NCBI GenBank assembly: GCA_027919835.1 | Contig: JANVFP010000011.1 | Span: 868,001-932,000 of the forward strand | Reading direction: 5' to 3' | Length of the DNA: 64,000 nucleotides | DNA from: Lentinula raphanica | Lineage: Eukaryota > Basidiomycota > Agaricomycetes > Agaricales > Omphalotaceae | Shown: one piece after another, positions 12,784-23,682 of the stretch | Position numbering within the stretch: position 1 is the first letter of the stretch | How the letters are laid out: each line of letters begins with the position of its first letter | Translations under genes and position numbers: made by a program | The notes under the pieces: model-generated | The model's input: the letters and a program-made list of their open reading frames with translations, nothing else | Database searches by the model: none | What the model was told of the DNA's origin: nothing

Positions 12784-13040
12784 ATGCGACTGAACAATCA
12801 TGCTCAACAATCAAATCTTGTTGTCCGCTTCCATAGTCTCCCTTATGGTCCTCAGCACAAGGCAATATGGAAAACGGTCGTTACCAGTATGCATGCTCGG
12901 TTTGACCACTAAGCAAAATGACTGACATATACAATCCAGTTGATGATGTGGAGTACGGGCGTGGCCAAGCATCGAACAAAGGAGCAGCAGAAGAACGGGC
13001 AGCGTTTGAAGCTTTGCGAGTTATTAGCCATTTGGCGTAG
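12784..13040 (+). CDS. dsRBD-only small protein, about 67 aa
   Basis: Exons 12784-12886 and 12940-13040 are joined over a 53-bp intron (GTATGC...ACTGAC...CAG), giving 67 residues. Essentially the whole protein is one double-stranded RNA-binding motif: an N-terminal helix (MRLNNHAQQSNL), the strand and loop with GPQHKAIWKTVVTIDD, then VEYGRGQASNKGAAEERAA, which is the conserved second-helix signature, and a final EALRVISHL. The domain is near full length (family about 65-70 residues). One basic Lys of the usual KK pair is replaced by Gly-Ala. No second domain is present. A 5' UTR intron probably precedes the start. Both exons are short, so simple ORF prediction misses this gene. The role is unknown; it could sequester dsRNA or act as a partner subunit in RNA silencing (inference). 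Confidence 0.75.
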
Positions 13041-14999
13041 CACGTCCTCTTTGTCCAGATATTGTTTTCGGCAAAATTACAATGGACGTTGAACTGTCTT
13101 TCCTCTTCCTCATCTCTGCGAGGTGAATGAAATAGGGTGTATATATTGCAATCATGTATGCGTATGTAGGTGTCTCAGTGCTTCCATGACACTCAGAGAA
13201 TACAACTCGCAATGCATTCTCAAATTCTCCAAAAACGTACATCTCATTCTTTTGAATACCACTGAGTCGATTGTAGGAGACACACTTCCACTAAAGAAGG
13301 AAGAATGTGAGTCTCATGGACAATTTTTTTTCTTTTTCATGTCAAACTCATGATACAAATTTATTATACGAGTTGTTATATATAAATGGCTCTTGTTACT
13401 TGTAGTCAAAGTTTGATACTCTTTGGGTATAGTCTTCATGATTCACAAATTGTGTCGAACGCGCTTTTGAGTTAGGGGAAAGCACTCTGATCCTCAGCAG
13501 CCATAGCCATAGAAGCTTCACCCAACCACCAGTGGAAAAGAATGTCAGTACATGGAAACGCAGGGGTGGAGTTGAATCAAAAGCTGACTACTTACACTAC
13601 TTACTAGTAACTCTTCAAGCTCAAGCTGAGTCGACGCCAAGTTCGTCGCTGGGATTACTGGTTATTATGTATCAAAGGAGTTTTTGGCGGCAGGTAGTAT
13701 GATTTCGCTGTCGCAGACGTATCAGGACGTATCGACCTTGAGAGACAAGTAGGAATGCACGGAGGCAACTCGAAGCTCAACCTGAACCTACATAGTTCCT
13801 TCCTTGAACGTCGATTGTGAGAGCTCTGACGAGAGGTGTCAAGAGTGACAATTCGGGCCATTGGAGAACTCGTGCTGATATAGGTTCTGAATATACGGTC
13901 GACTCCTCGATAGCTGCTGGCGGATGGAAATTTGCATGGCAGCGAAGTTGATGAAGAATTCTCGATATGCGTCAGGAATTTGGAGAGCCTAGTTAAAAAC
14001 AAGATAGATTGAACTTTGTAACTAGCAGTAAGCATAGGAAGGAAGGAAGGAAGTTACACGGCTCCATCCGGAGATGTTGATGGGGTCCCACTGGGGAACA
14101 GCCGGGCCCAGCTGTCGCTTCAAAAAGTGGAAGTATTTGTTGAGTTCTACCTTAGATGAAGATGGTGGAATTTCGAAAGAGGCGGCGATTCAATTTCGAA
14201 ATTCGATTTCCCACGGCCGGATTCATTCGACCATCACAGACCACCACCAGCCACCATACTCAACAACTAAACCACACTCAACAGCTAAGACTCATCGGCG
14301 AATATTCTCATATATTTGCTCTTACCTCTTGTTATTGGAGCTCTGCACGATCATACATAGTCCAAAGGCAGAGCGAGCGGCGAAGGCGCTACCAATGACG
14401 GTCATCTCATCCGCCATGACCTTCTGCTGCGCGGATCCACATTGAACCATCTCTCAACGTCGTTTGAATCTCGCTGTTTCGTAGTGCTAGCCAAGATTGT
14501 AGCGCTCTCTCCAAATGAAACGAGACTGCATCAAACCGAGTTCATCCTGTTTTAAGGGATCTTTTCTGTCAACTTGCTCCCTTCGTCAACATTGGAATCC
14601 CTCAACATCGCCGCTCGAAGAGAGCTTCCTCTTTGCATCTCGGAAGGAGTCATTGTAACTCGATGAAAGAGCTCCAGAACTTAGAAGGACCCCATGTAAG
14701 GAGTTTTGTCTCTTTTTGGAGTCTGTGTCTGAACCCTTCGTCAGAGTGTAGAGGCAATAGTAACTGTATGATATCCGTTGCATTGACGCCGTCCTGCGAA
14801 TGAAAATTCTTTGGGTCATGTCATATGTGCCGCGCGAGCAACTTGACCGCTGCAAACTTATGATTCTCCCGACTACATGGGCGAACCAGGACTTCGCAAA
14901 CTTGCTAAACACTACCATTTCACGATGCAAACGATCTATGTTGGTCCAAGGATATACATATGTACGCTCGTCATCGGTGCATAGGCTGCGTCCGAGTCA
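13041..14999. other. intergenic region with possible unrecognised exons on minus strand
   Basis: No complete gene could be built. On the minus strand two open blocks look coding: one starting near 14150 (contains HFLKRQLGPAVPQWDPINIS) and one at 13988-13839 preceded by an acceptor ACTAG (contains ALQIPDAYREFFINFAAMQ). A GTAACT donor between them allows splicing. A further block near 13640-13600 reads NLASTQLELEELL before GTAAGT. These may be a decayed or partial multi-exon gene of unknown family. A GGAA tandem tract lies at 14037-14053. The part 14160-14999 shows nothing. Confidence 0.3.
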
Positions 15000-15658
15000 T
15001 CAATCTCCCGATTTCAGACCCGCATCCTTAGATTCAACCGCATGCTTCCATTCAACCGCCCTGTTCAGCTCTTTCCACTTCATGTAATCCTCGGACAAAA
15101 ACGGTGGTACGTGCATCCCGTTCACGTTCCAATACAAAGGCTGATGACGGACATAGAAAGGAAAAACATAAACGTTTGTTAGTAAACGGGGTCAAATACC
15201 AATTGGAGGAAAGCCGCTTCTTGTCAGTACGCTCTTTCTTTTCATGTTGCAAATGAACGAAGGCTTACATCGTCATTAACCATTTGCAATTCCCACCCAA
15301 TTCCTTTTCCTTTCGTGAACGGTTCTATGACTTTCTCGTATGCTTCTACCCAAGGTCGTCTATGATGCCCATCATGGTCATCGAATATCAATCAGCTATG
15401 TATCAAGCTGCAAGTTGCGCAGAAAACCATAATAACATACCCCTGCACCGGGTCAGCCGAATGCTGCACGTTGATCCTCAAGTAACGATCATTTGGCTCG
15501 CCTCCGACGTAGAAGCTATCTCTATCGACGTCGATGAAAGTGACTAGGACGAGAAATGCTGGGAGTTTCGCGTAGAATCTGGTGATAGCCTGGGAGATGG
15601 CTTGTTTTTCTTCCTTCGTGTAGAGGTTGGGGGAGCAGTAGAACTGATGGAAAGGCAT
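15000..15658 (-). CDS. tautomerase-superfamily protein (cis-CaaD-like), 149 aa
   Basis: Exons 15658-15441, 15359-15269 and 15140-15000 give 149 residues, the same length as bacterial cis-3-chloroacrylic acid dehalogenase. The fungal members belong to the Tautomerase_3 family and use an N-terminal proline as general base or acid after Met removal. Met-Pro at the start (MPFHQFYCSPNLYT), FVLVTFIDVD-like beta strand, YVGGEPNDRYLRINVQH, GWELQMVNDD and the closing WNVNGMHVPP...DYMKWKELN all fit the family. The second intron is 128 bp, and joining NDD directly to PLYWNV restores the conserved wE..i.e.p.elW pattern. The histidine of cis-CaaD near position 28 is not obvious, so substrate cannot be inferred. 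Confidence 0.8.
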
Positions 15659-17100
15659 GTTTGATGACTTTGGATGACAAAAGCCAAGCCTGTCTGTCTT
15701 TATATGTCGCAGGATTCGAGGTGTTGGAGTGGAGGGAGATGATCTTCGTGCGTGCTTCTTCTATATGACATCTATCTTACTGAGCTTGACAAGCATATAC
15801 TACTTGCAGCGTTACTTGGCTAAGAATAGGTTTAATCATGACAAGGAAGTATCGGTGTATCGCCGACATTGGTAAGTACTATCGAGTTGTTCATTGATAA
15901 TGTCCATCCACTGGACTCTCTTTGCTCGCGGTCAACTGTCTTTGAATACGTATGATATCATGCAAGCGATATCTATAATGCTTTCTCTCATGAGTCATGA
16001 CTTTTCCAGAAACTTTCAAAACTGAAGCACTTCAATCTTACTGAAGGAACTTGGAAGCGAGATACGTATGTGGATTGCAAAATTGTGTCGTTCTGATCCC
16101 GAGTAGGCTTTCGCAGGCAGAATTTTCTCCGGTACATTCAACAAACTGTCAGCCGAGCTTTTCATCGAAGTTTCAGCAGGCCAGCTCGCTGAGCTTTCGC
16201 CATAGTATCAACCAATCCTCCGAGCTCCGTTTTTGTTATCTACCATTTTGGTCAAGTAGATGGACTGAATACAGCAATGGACAACTCTAGGATTGAGCAC
16301 TGAGCGCTTGGGCTTGAAGCTTGAAGTGTCGGGATCATCTCGCTCGAAGAACGGAGTCGATACATTCAACTTGACTCGAATCTTCGATGCAAGGAAAAGC
16401 CCTCGTGTTATGAACAAATCTCGGTGAGTCTTTCCTACTTAGTTGTTATCGACTGACAAAGTCGCTTGTAGGGGTTGTCAGGACGTTGATCAGCGATGAC
16501 CTTCGTTGAGTCGCTATCTCCTTCGGATCTTTCTGGTAGGACAGCCAGGGCCAGGCTGACCAGGCCTTACCGGTATTCCTCAAGTCGCTCCCAAGCCCCA
16601 TTCAACTTTTCAACTGTACCATTCCGATGCTCGTGAGTTGTACATGTAAGGACTTACTCTCAATTATAATCGGCTGATGGTTCCAATTTTTGAGAATAAT
16701 CCAAACCACCCGAAGGAAAGATGTCTGTTATCGCCTTTCTCATGATGATCTATCTCCCGCAAAATCAGGAAATTCAGAACGCTAAAACCTCACCTCTCCC
16801 AGCCTCTAACCAACCACACCTAGTAATCTGCAGCCCACTGGACTCGGATCTGCTCTTGCCAAATGTCCTGCAGTGCAGCATGTAGTAAATCCAAATCTGC
16901 TGTTCAATGGGAAAGCCTCGAATTGTGGTACATAGCACTGCTTCAACGGTAGCTGGACAAATTCGGAGTGGTTCTGAATCAAACGCCGTCCAAAATTAGC
17001 CAAGATTCCGCCTGATTCCACACTCGTCCGACGCATCCCGCGGTGCGTATCACCTTAGCTTGTCTTGATCACCATCTCCATTCACAAAAACCGTCGGGTC
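15659..17100. other. intergenic region, no supported gene
   Basis: No supported gene. Around 16940-17050 the sequence (CGTCCAAAATTAGCC and GTCCGACGCATCC words) is partly repeated near 18755 and 21200, so it belongs to the duplicated unit that carries the secreted-protein genes. Confidence 0.4.
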
Positions 17101-17129
17101 CCTACAGAGTGTACTAAGCGAGCCAGATA

Positions 17130-17323
17130 TGTGAAATGTATTTAAACTTTGTCGATGGTTCTACGTGAATTCCTCAACTTGCTGGTCAAGCTTCACCTTC
17201 AACGCTCTCGAGTCTCCCTTGCCTTGTGCGTATACTAGTATATTTCCTTCTGTTTTGACGAATTCTGAGCTGACTGCAATGCTGGCTATCATGAAAGTGC
17301 GATACGAGTAACCAACCGAAATC
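17130..17323 (+). promoter_or_regulatory. shared promoter and 5' leader of secreted protein A
   Basis: A TATTTAAAC box lies at 17139-17147, about 180 bp before the start codon. It is followed by a block at 17171-17196 (CTCAACTTGCTGGTCAAG core), then CCCTTGCCTTGTGCGT and GAGCTGAC. The same elements, in the same order and spacing, precede the genes at 19433 and 21979, which argues for common regulation or recent duplication. Confidence 0.6.
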
Positions 17324-18032
17324 ATGTATCCGACGAGTCTGAATCTTGCGAAGATTGCAATCTCACTCATCGTTCTATTTGGCGTACGTGCATTACCCGC
17401 CGAGGTGTGTGAACTATCAGGATTCCAGCGGGTAGGAAATGCTCATATGGTCTGATTCTTGCCAGCAGCTGCGACGAGACATGATGCAAACAAATACCCA
17501 CAACCCACTAATTGCGCCGCGCAATGGCGACTCGATAACGGTCGCTCGGCCCCGGGACCACACCAATAAATTCCCGAATCCTGAGCAGCTGCCAGACAAC
17601 GAGACCTTCATCTTCCAGTGGACCGCGGCGCCGGGACAAGTTGTATCCAAACCTGCTGTCCTACCCAACGATGACACAGACAATTGGTTCCTGTTCGAAT
17701 CCCAGTTGCCTACCCTGTTTCGGATGTTGAACGACTACAACGAGTACCACTTGGACCACACAAGTGTGAGCGTGCCAGGTGGCTCACACGTGAAGGTTAT
17801 CTATAACTACTACTCATGTAGTTTCAAGAATGCGGCTCCTGGTGGCAATCCGAACCCGGCTATGCTATATGCTTATATATATGCAAAGCAGAATGGTGCT
17901 ACAACCAGAACGTGGATTGCGGTACATCTGGGAGCACAGAATGAACCAGTGTTCCATCATATTAGTGCAGTACGTCATCTTAATGGACGATTGACAACCA
18001 AAGTGTGGCCAAGTCTCTTGCATGGTATATAG
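17324..18032 (+). CDS. small secreted protein, family 1 member A
   Basis: Exon 17324-17404 encodes exactly a signal peptide (MYPTSLNLAKIAISLIVLFG, then VRALPAE). A 61-bp intron (GTGTGT...GCCAG) leads in phase 0 to exon 17466-18032, giving 215 aa. The mature part has no known domain. Motifs shared with members B and C are EQLP(D/N)(N/D), a LP.LFR.LND-like stretch and VPGGSHVKVIYN followed by CSFKNA, which holds one conserved cysteine. Predicted to be secreted through the ER. Possible effector or wall-associated protein, by inference. First of three tandem copies in the same orientation at about 2.1-2.5 kb spacing. Confidence 0.8.
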
Positions 18033-19240
18033 TTTTTCTTCAATGCCCCTCTCCCCTCATACTTATTCCCATGACTCGGAGAATCCAGGTATCATTAGTT
18101 TAGTATACATAGTATCATGTACATAGTAGAATATTGTAATTGAGACTCAAAATCGATATATATACACCGGGCCCCATAGAGCCTCTCGCACTTGAAACTT
18201 TTTAATAGTTATACACCACAATGTTTCGAGGAGAGTTCGGAGTCTGGATACAGACTTGTTCTCGTCTAAATCAGTCCCGCAACTGACAGCAGTGACAATG
18301 GCAGTACAGCGAAGGTGATCATCCTGTTCCTCAGCCTCCTTCACCCCTGCTTTGGTTCGTGATGGATCGCTGGTTTCTGGAATGGACCTTTGAATGGAAC
18401 GGTGATGTCGGGAGGAGGTACTAACAAAACGTGCAAAGGTTTCCAAGGAAGAGAGCCTAAGTATAGGAGACTACTGAGTAGGAGTACCGGACACAGATAG
18501 CATATGCATACCTATATGACATAGAAGAATCATGAATGACATGGTGGCAGAGGTGTATAGTTTTCCTTAGTACATTCTTCGCCGCCGTGACTGTTACCAA
18601 ACATACATATTGAAGTTATTGCTCTCAGTTCCTCTAACAGCCTCTATTCAACCACAGCCCAAGCTCTGGTTTCCTGTAGGCCAGTGCTTCGACATGATTG
18701 AGGCAATAGTACGAACACCATCAGACGCCATCCTCCCAGGAGATGCTCAGACTGCAATCGTCCGACGCATCCTGCGTATCAGCCCATCTTGATCGCCATT
18801 TCCGAGTACCCCATATAGTACCACCTGATATGGTACATATCCATATGCTTTTCACTGTTCAGCCTCTTTGAGCATATGGATGGAAGAAATGCTGTGTGAC
18901 TAGAGATGCCGGAACTTGCCATTTTCCACCAAGTTTCCCTCTTTTTCCCTCGAAATATTGAAAGCTGGGTCGAGGCTGGTACAGGTGGTGGAGGGATTGG
19001 GCGACGTGATTTTGATTTGGATGGCAGCTGAATAATGGGATGTATTTGAGGTTGACATTGAGCTGGAAGAGTAAAGCCGTCATAAAAGTGGTGACTGCTA
19101 AGAATCTGATCATGGGGCCGCGTAAGTGAAACACCCTCATGACATTGACATTGATTATCCGGATCGCCGTATAGCCTCTGCGTTGCGCACGAGGAGGCAT
19201 CTCTGAGACTGGGCTTCTGCGTCTTCTGCGTCCCTGTCCC
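18033..19240. other. spacer of the tandem array
   Basis: No gene seen. The segment 18420-18560 (words AAGGAAGAGAG and AGTAGGAGTACCGGACAC) reappears in diverged form at 29370-29500, beyond the retroelement, which supports a common downstream unit behind members A and C. Bases 18755-18800 resemble 17020-17060. Confidence 0.45.
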
Positions 19241-19249
19241 ATTAGCGAC

Positions 19250-19432
19250 GAGTTGTATTTAAACCTTGAGATTTTCGACTTGAATCCCTCAACTTGCTGG
19301 TCAAGCTTCACCTTTTAACGCTCTCCCTTGCCTTGTGCGTCTTCATATTCTTCATGTTCATAAATCCTGAGCTGACTGGTTGTATGACCATCATAGCGAC
19401 AGTGCAATAGAAAAACGATACAGACCGAAATT
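19250..19432 (+). promoter_or_regulatory. shared promoter and 5' leader of secreted protein B
   Basis: TATTTAAAC at 19256-19264, followed by CTCAACTTGCTGGTCAAG (from about 19288) and CTCTCCCTTGCCTTGTGCG. Same elements as in front of members A and C. Confidence 0.6.
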
Positions 19433-20100
19433 ATGTATCCGACAAGTCTAAATTTCGCGAAGATCACAGTGTTCCTCATTTTCCTGTTTGGCGTAGCCAA
19501 TGCATTACCTGCCGAGGTATGTGAAATTGTATACTATCTAGCCTGTAGCATACCATTTGAATGTCTTTGACTGATGAATCGATTTAGATGGGACCTCCTC
19601 GGCAGATTCTGCGGCGAACAACACCAGACGGCCCACCTATGCTCATTGATCAGACTAGCCGAGGTGTCCCAGCGCCCCACGAGTTGAGGCCAGGCCAAAT
19701 CATCATCAAATGGATCCGGCCATCAGAGGATTACTTGGCAACAGACCCCCCACTTATACCCACCCAACACACGCAGCATTGGCCCGAATTCCAAAAGGAC
19801 TTGCCTGCCCTACTCCAGCGCTTGAATGATCCGAACTTCCGTATAGTGGGGCTGAATGGTCTTGTGCACGCTCCGGATGGCTCACTACTCTATGTTTTCT
19901 ATGATCATTCAGAGTGTAGTTTCCAGGATGCATGTCCTATCTATGCGCACAGTCTTAGCTTCAAGGTGATAACACCGGAGGCAGTGGCCAACGGAGTTTT
20001 CAACATTCAGATTGACCTGAATTTGCATACAAAGGCATGGCATATCAGCGCCGATCGGAGGCTTGGGAACGAGAACGCACATCTCTTGACTCACCATTGA
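19433..20100 (+). CDS. small secreted protein, family 1 member B
   Basis: Exon 19433-19516 encodes the signal peptide (starts MYPTSLNFAKITVFLIFLFG, ends NALPAE). A 71-bp intron (GTATGT...GATTTAG) leads in phase 0 to exon 19588-20100, giving 198 aa. The mature protein is Pro-rich near its N-terminus. It shares with A and C a WPEFQKDLPALLQRLND block and HAPDGSLLYVFYDHSECSF, with the same single Cys-Ser-Phe motif. Elsewhere it has diverged strongly, much more than its promoter and signal exon, and it is shorter at the C-terminus. No known domain. Confidence 0.8.
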
Positions 20101-21790
20101 TACGTTTTTCAATGGTTGGAGCTATTTGTTTTTACTTCATTCCTTCTGCTGACGTTTCTTTTCAGTATTACTCAATGGTAGATCTGTTCAAAGTTGGGCC
20201 TACTAGTGTGGTGATTTTGTATATTCTTCGTTCATCTCCCTTATTCAACTAAGGGCTACTTTAGTCTTCGTGTACACCTTTTGATCATTTACCCATCCTG
20301 AGTACGATTTTAAACCATTGCTCCTGTTTTGTATCTTATTCCCTTTGAGTATTTGCTGTGGCACTTAGTATGAATATACTCATCACCTTGGTCATAATGA
20401 TTCATCTCATTGCCTTTGTTCTGAGTCTATGCATACAACTCTCTAGTTAGTAGCATTTAACATGGTATCTTGTTTCGCCAGGGCCACCTGCTTCCCCCTC
20501 CACCAGTGCGGAAAATTCAAAATTCCCGGTCTCACTAAAACCTGAGGCCTGAGGCTGAAACTCACTCAGACATCACACTGTCAAGCTGATTCAAGTTTGG
20601 CGCTCCTGCAGATGACTTCTCCTGTCGGCGATGCGACTGCTTCAACGGTCTCCTTCAGCCTTGTTAATCACTCATTGCATATGGCTTTTGCTTATTTTTG
20701 CCCCAATCAATGGGAAATCTTCCTTTCGTCAATATGACCTGATATGGCTCTGAAATCTGGAGCCTCTTTCGATAGCAACAATCAGCTTTGAATTGGGAGG
20801 CTGATGACAGAGGGCTGCACTGGTTTAGGCTGGGCTGTGTTGAACTGCACCAGTCCCTCAAGCTCAAGGCATGCATATTCGCGGTTGATCCAATGGCGTA
20901 CAGAGGGCATGATTCATTTGATATTATCCAAATATGCTTCACGTTGATCATTATCTGTTATCCTGACTTATCCTTCGATAGATATTCTGCGTATCGTTTA
21001 TGTTGGCCAATGGATGGATTCATTGAAAAGTTGCAAGTGCTTACCTCAAATACATTCAACACAGCATGCACATCAAATACCACCCGGGACCACCAGTGAT
21101 CACACTGCAGTTTCTTGTTAAATCGCTCGAATGAATACAGTGTTCGCCAATCGATGGCCCAACGATGGGAAAGCTAAGTACCATATGGGTTTCTGAGTTG
21201 AAACACCATCCAAAATTAGCCTAGAGTGCGCACTCATCCGGCGCATCCTGTATACTCCTGCGTATCAACTTCGTACCTCTTCTGAGTACCATGAGGTATA
21301 CCATCTGCTCTGAGCATGTTTCAGCATGCGGACGGAAGGGATGCGGTGTACCAAACCTATGCAAGCCCACATGTACAAAAATTGTCGGGTCCCGACATAA
21401 CTATAGTCTATCGACTTGTTGGAACTTGCTTTCCAAATCTTCCTTGAAATTGTGCTATCATTGTACTGGAGGAAATGAGCGACATCATTAACGAATGGAA
21501 TGGATTTGTGGTTGAGCAAATCGGAGCTGGTTGTGGAAGAGAGTATCATGTAGGGCCGTCATAAATAGCGCTTGCCGCTGATCCCGAATCAGACACTATC
21601 AGACACTGCCAAGAATCTGTTCATGCGTACAGTACGTACTCAAGTGAACAACCTCGTTATCCGGATCGCTGTATCTTGAAAGATCACTATACAACTTGGA
21701 GTATAGCCTCTGCATTGCACACGAGGGTGCATCCTCTGGGCATCTGCGTCCATAACATGTTAGTAACGAATTGAATAAGCGAGTCAGATT
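20101..21790. other. spacer of the tandem array
   Basis: No gene supported. The stretch 21150-21300 shares words with 16940-17060 (CCAAAATTAGCC, CATCC..CG..CATCCTG) and so belongs to the duplicated upstream unit. The rest shows nothing recognisable. Confidence 0.45.
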
Positions 21791-21794
21791 GTGC

Positions 21795-21978
21795 AACTGC
21801 ATTTAAACCTGGTGGTTTTCACTTGGATTCCTCAACTTGCTGGTCAAGCTTCACTTTCAACGCTCTCCCTTGCCTTGTGCGTATTCATGCCCTTTCCTTT
21901 CATGAATCATGAGCTGACAGTAATGACCATCATAGCGACAGTGCGATAAAGAAACACTCATAACAAACCAAAATCATC
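21795..21978 (+). promoter_or_regulatory. shared promoter and 5' leader of secreted protein C
   Basis: CATTTAAAC at 21800-21808 replaces the TATTTAAAC of the other two copies. It is followed by CTCAACTTGCTGGTCAAG at about 21831 and CTCTCCCTTGCCTTGTGCG, then GAGCTGAC and AGCGACAGTGCGATA. Confidence 0.6.
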
Positions 21979-22823
21979 ATGTATCCGAGGACGAGTCTGA
22001 ATCTTGCAAAGACTGCAACATTGCTCGTCTTTCTATTTGGTGTACGTGCATTGCCCATGGAGGTGTGTGAACTATCAGGACTCCAGCTCGTAGCATATAC
22101 TGATATGATCCTTGCTGACAGCCGCCAGAGGGTACGCGAGGGCGTCTGGCGGATTTTGAAGGCACACTGCGCAGAGCTTCACCAGAGCGGACGGACCACC
22201 CTGAGCCGATAACGATCGAATTGGGGCGCCCGCGACACATAGGTTTAGAGCCGGATGCTGAGCAGTTGCCCAACGACAAGACCTTCATCATTGAGTGGGC
22301 GCCGGTGCCACCACGACCCGGACGCGAGAACGAGCCCCCAGTTATATCCAATCCTGCTGTCGTGCCGACCGATGCTACAGATAGTAACTGGCCGCTGTTC
22401 AAATCCCGGTTGCCTAGCATACTCCGCGAGTTGACCTACATCAATGAGGACTACTTGGGTCACCAAGGTCTGAGCGTGCCAGGTGGCTCACGCGTGAAAA
22501 TTATCTATAATCACTCATGGTGTAGCTTCAAGGATGCGTATTCCTCTCCCATGAGTCCAAAACTGCATGTGCTATATGCCATTATATATGCAAAGCAGGC
22601 CGGTGTTGCAATGAGAACGGTGTTTGTGGTAAATATAGCACCACAGAAACCAGTCTTCCATCAAATCATGTTGGACCGCCATGTTGATGGAGTTTGGGTG
22701 CAAGTGAAGAGTATTTTTCGGCCCCAGGATGGGGAGTTTATCTCCATTCCCCCTCGCTCCCATTCCCCTCCCTCTCCCCCTCCTCCTTCTCATACCCCTG
22801 GGAATCCCCCCCAGCTATCATGA
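21979..22823 (+). CDS. small secreted protein, family 1 member C
   Basis: Exon 21979-22062 encodes the signal peptide (MYPRTSLNLAKTATLLVFLF then GVRALPME). A 59-bp intron (GTGTGT...CTTGCTGACAG) leads to exon 22122-22823, giving 261 aa. It is closest to member A: EQLPNDKTFIIEW, LGHQGLSVPGGSRVKIIYN, WCSFKDA and LYAIIYAKQAG all have counterparts there. It differs by an extra charged N-terminal segment after the intron and a Pro/Ser-rich tail (RSHSPPSPPPPSHTPG). The single conserved Cys is kept. The copia element inserted about 550 bp downstream. Confidence 0.8.
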
Positions 22824-23377
22824 TTGATAGTGTTATATATATAGAATACTTGGAGTACAGTACTCAAAGCACGAGTGACACAATCACCGAACTATGACTA
22901 CTAGTACTTGATTCTTTTGTACACCACATTTTTTAGAGAAATCTGAGTCCAAGCACAGACTCATTCAAATAAACGTTGACCGGCGTGAGGTACGAAGGTA
23001 TATGACAACAATCATGATAGCATTGGGTACAGGTATGACTGAACATCTCTACCAGTTCCTCAACTCGATATCTATTATCCTCCACATGCAACCTCTCCTA
23101 CTAATGAGGAATCAGGACAATGGAGTGCCTCTTCAAAGTTTATTTGACGAGTCGAGAAGAATTACCGTGACTCGTTTCGAACGAGTTGAATCAAAAGCGT
23201 CAACGAGTTGCAGATAGGGGAGTGAAGGAGAATTCTATATCGTCTGAGCGAATGAATGAAGAAAGAAAGAACAAAAGAGGTACGTACATCCGTATACTAC
23301 CTACTACTTCAGGTGGTTCTTCTTGTCAGCGGACAGACGTTGGAGCCGTCAGTCCCACAACTTCGACCCGAAGCGCC
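22824..23377. other. spacer between secreted protein C and retroelement
   Basis: 3' flank of member C with no supported gene. It ends at GCGCC (23373-23377), the 5-bp target site duplicated at 28895-28899. Confidence 0.5.
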
Positions 23378-23604
23378 TGTTGAATACTGACTCTACATCT
23401 TCGGTCTCATATCAGTAAATTTTATCTTATCGTTTATCTCTATCCTTATCTTGATTACTAAAGCATGTATTGTCTCACTGGGACGAAGCAAGCCCCTTAA
23501 CGAGTCTTGCTTCGTACCAGGTATATTGATTTCTGTAACTCTATGTGTACTGTACTAACGAGTCTTGCTTCGTACCAGAATCTATATTTTATCAACCTTT
23601 AAAA
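23378..23604 (+). repeat. copia 5' LTR
   Basis: Begins TGTTGAATACTGA and ends ACCTTTAAAA immediately before the primer site. Identical to 28668-28894 by eye. Contains a 23-bp direct repeat (23498-23520 and 23556-23578, core CGAGTCTTGCTTCGTACCAG) and an inverted copy ACGAAGCAAG at 23483-23492 that could pair with CTTGCTTCGT. Confidence 0.95.
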
Positions 23605-23620
23605 GGTTATGGGCCCCGAG
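23605..23620 (+). promoter_or_regulatory. copia primer-binding site
   Basis: GGTTATGGGCCCCGAG abuts the LTR. Drosophila copia uses GGTTATGGGCCC, complementary to an internal part of initiator methionine tRNA (a half-tRNA primer). The match places this element in that priming class. Confidence 0.75.
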
Positions 23621-23682
23621 CTCTAGATCACTGCGATAAACTCGACAACGCTTAGCCCCTTTATTCACCAAAGCTGAACAAT

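Noticed and set aside
14586..14930. Minus-strand open frame of 114 codons
   Set aside because: Composition and lack of splice-linked neighbours suggest chance; nothing recognisable.
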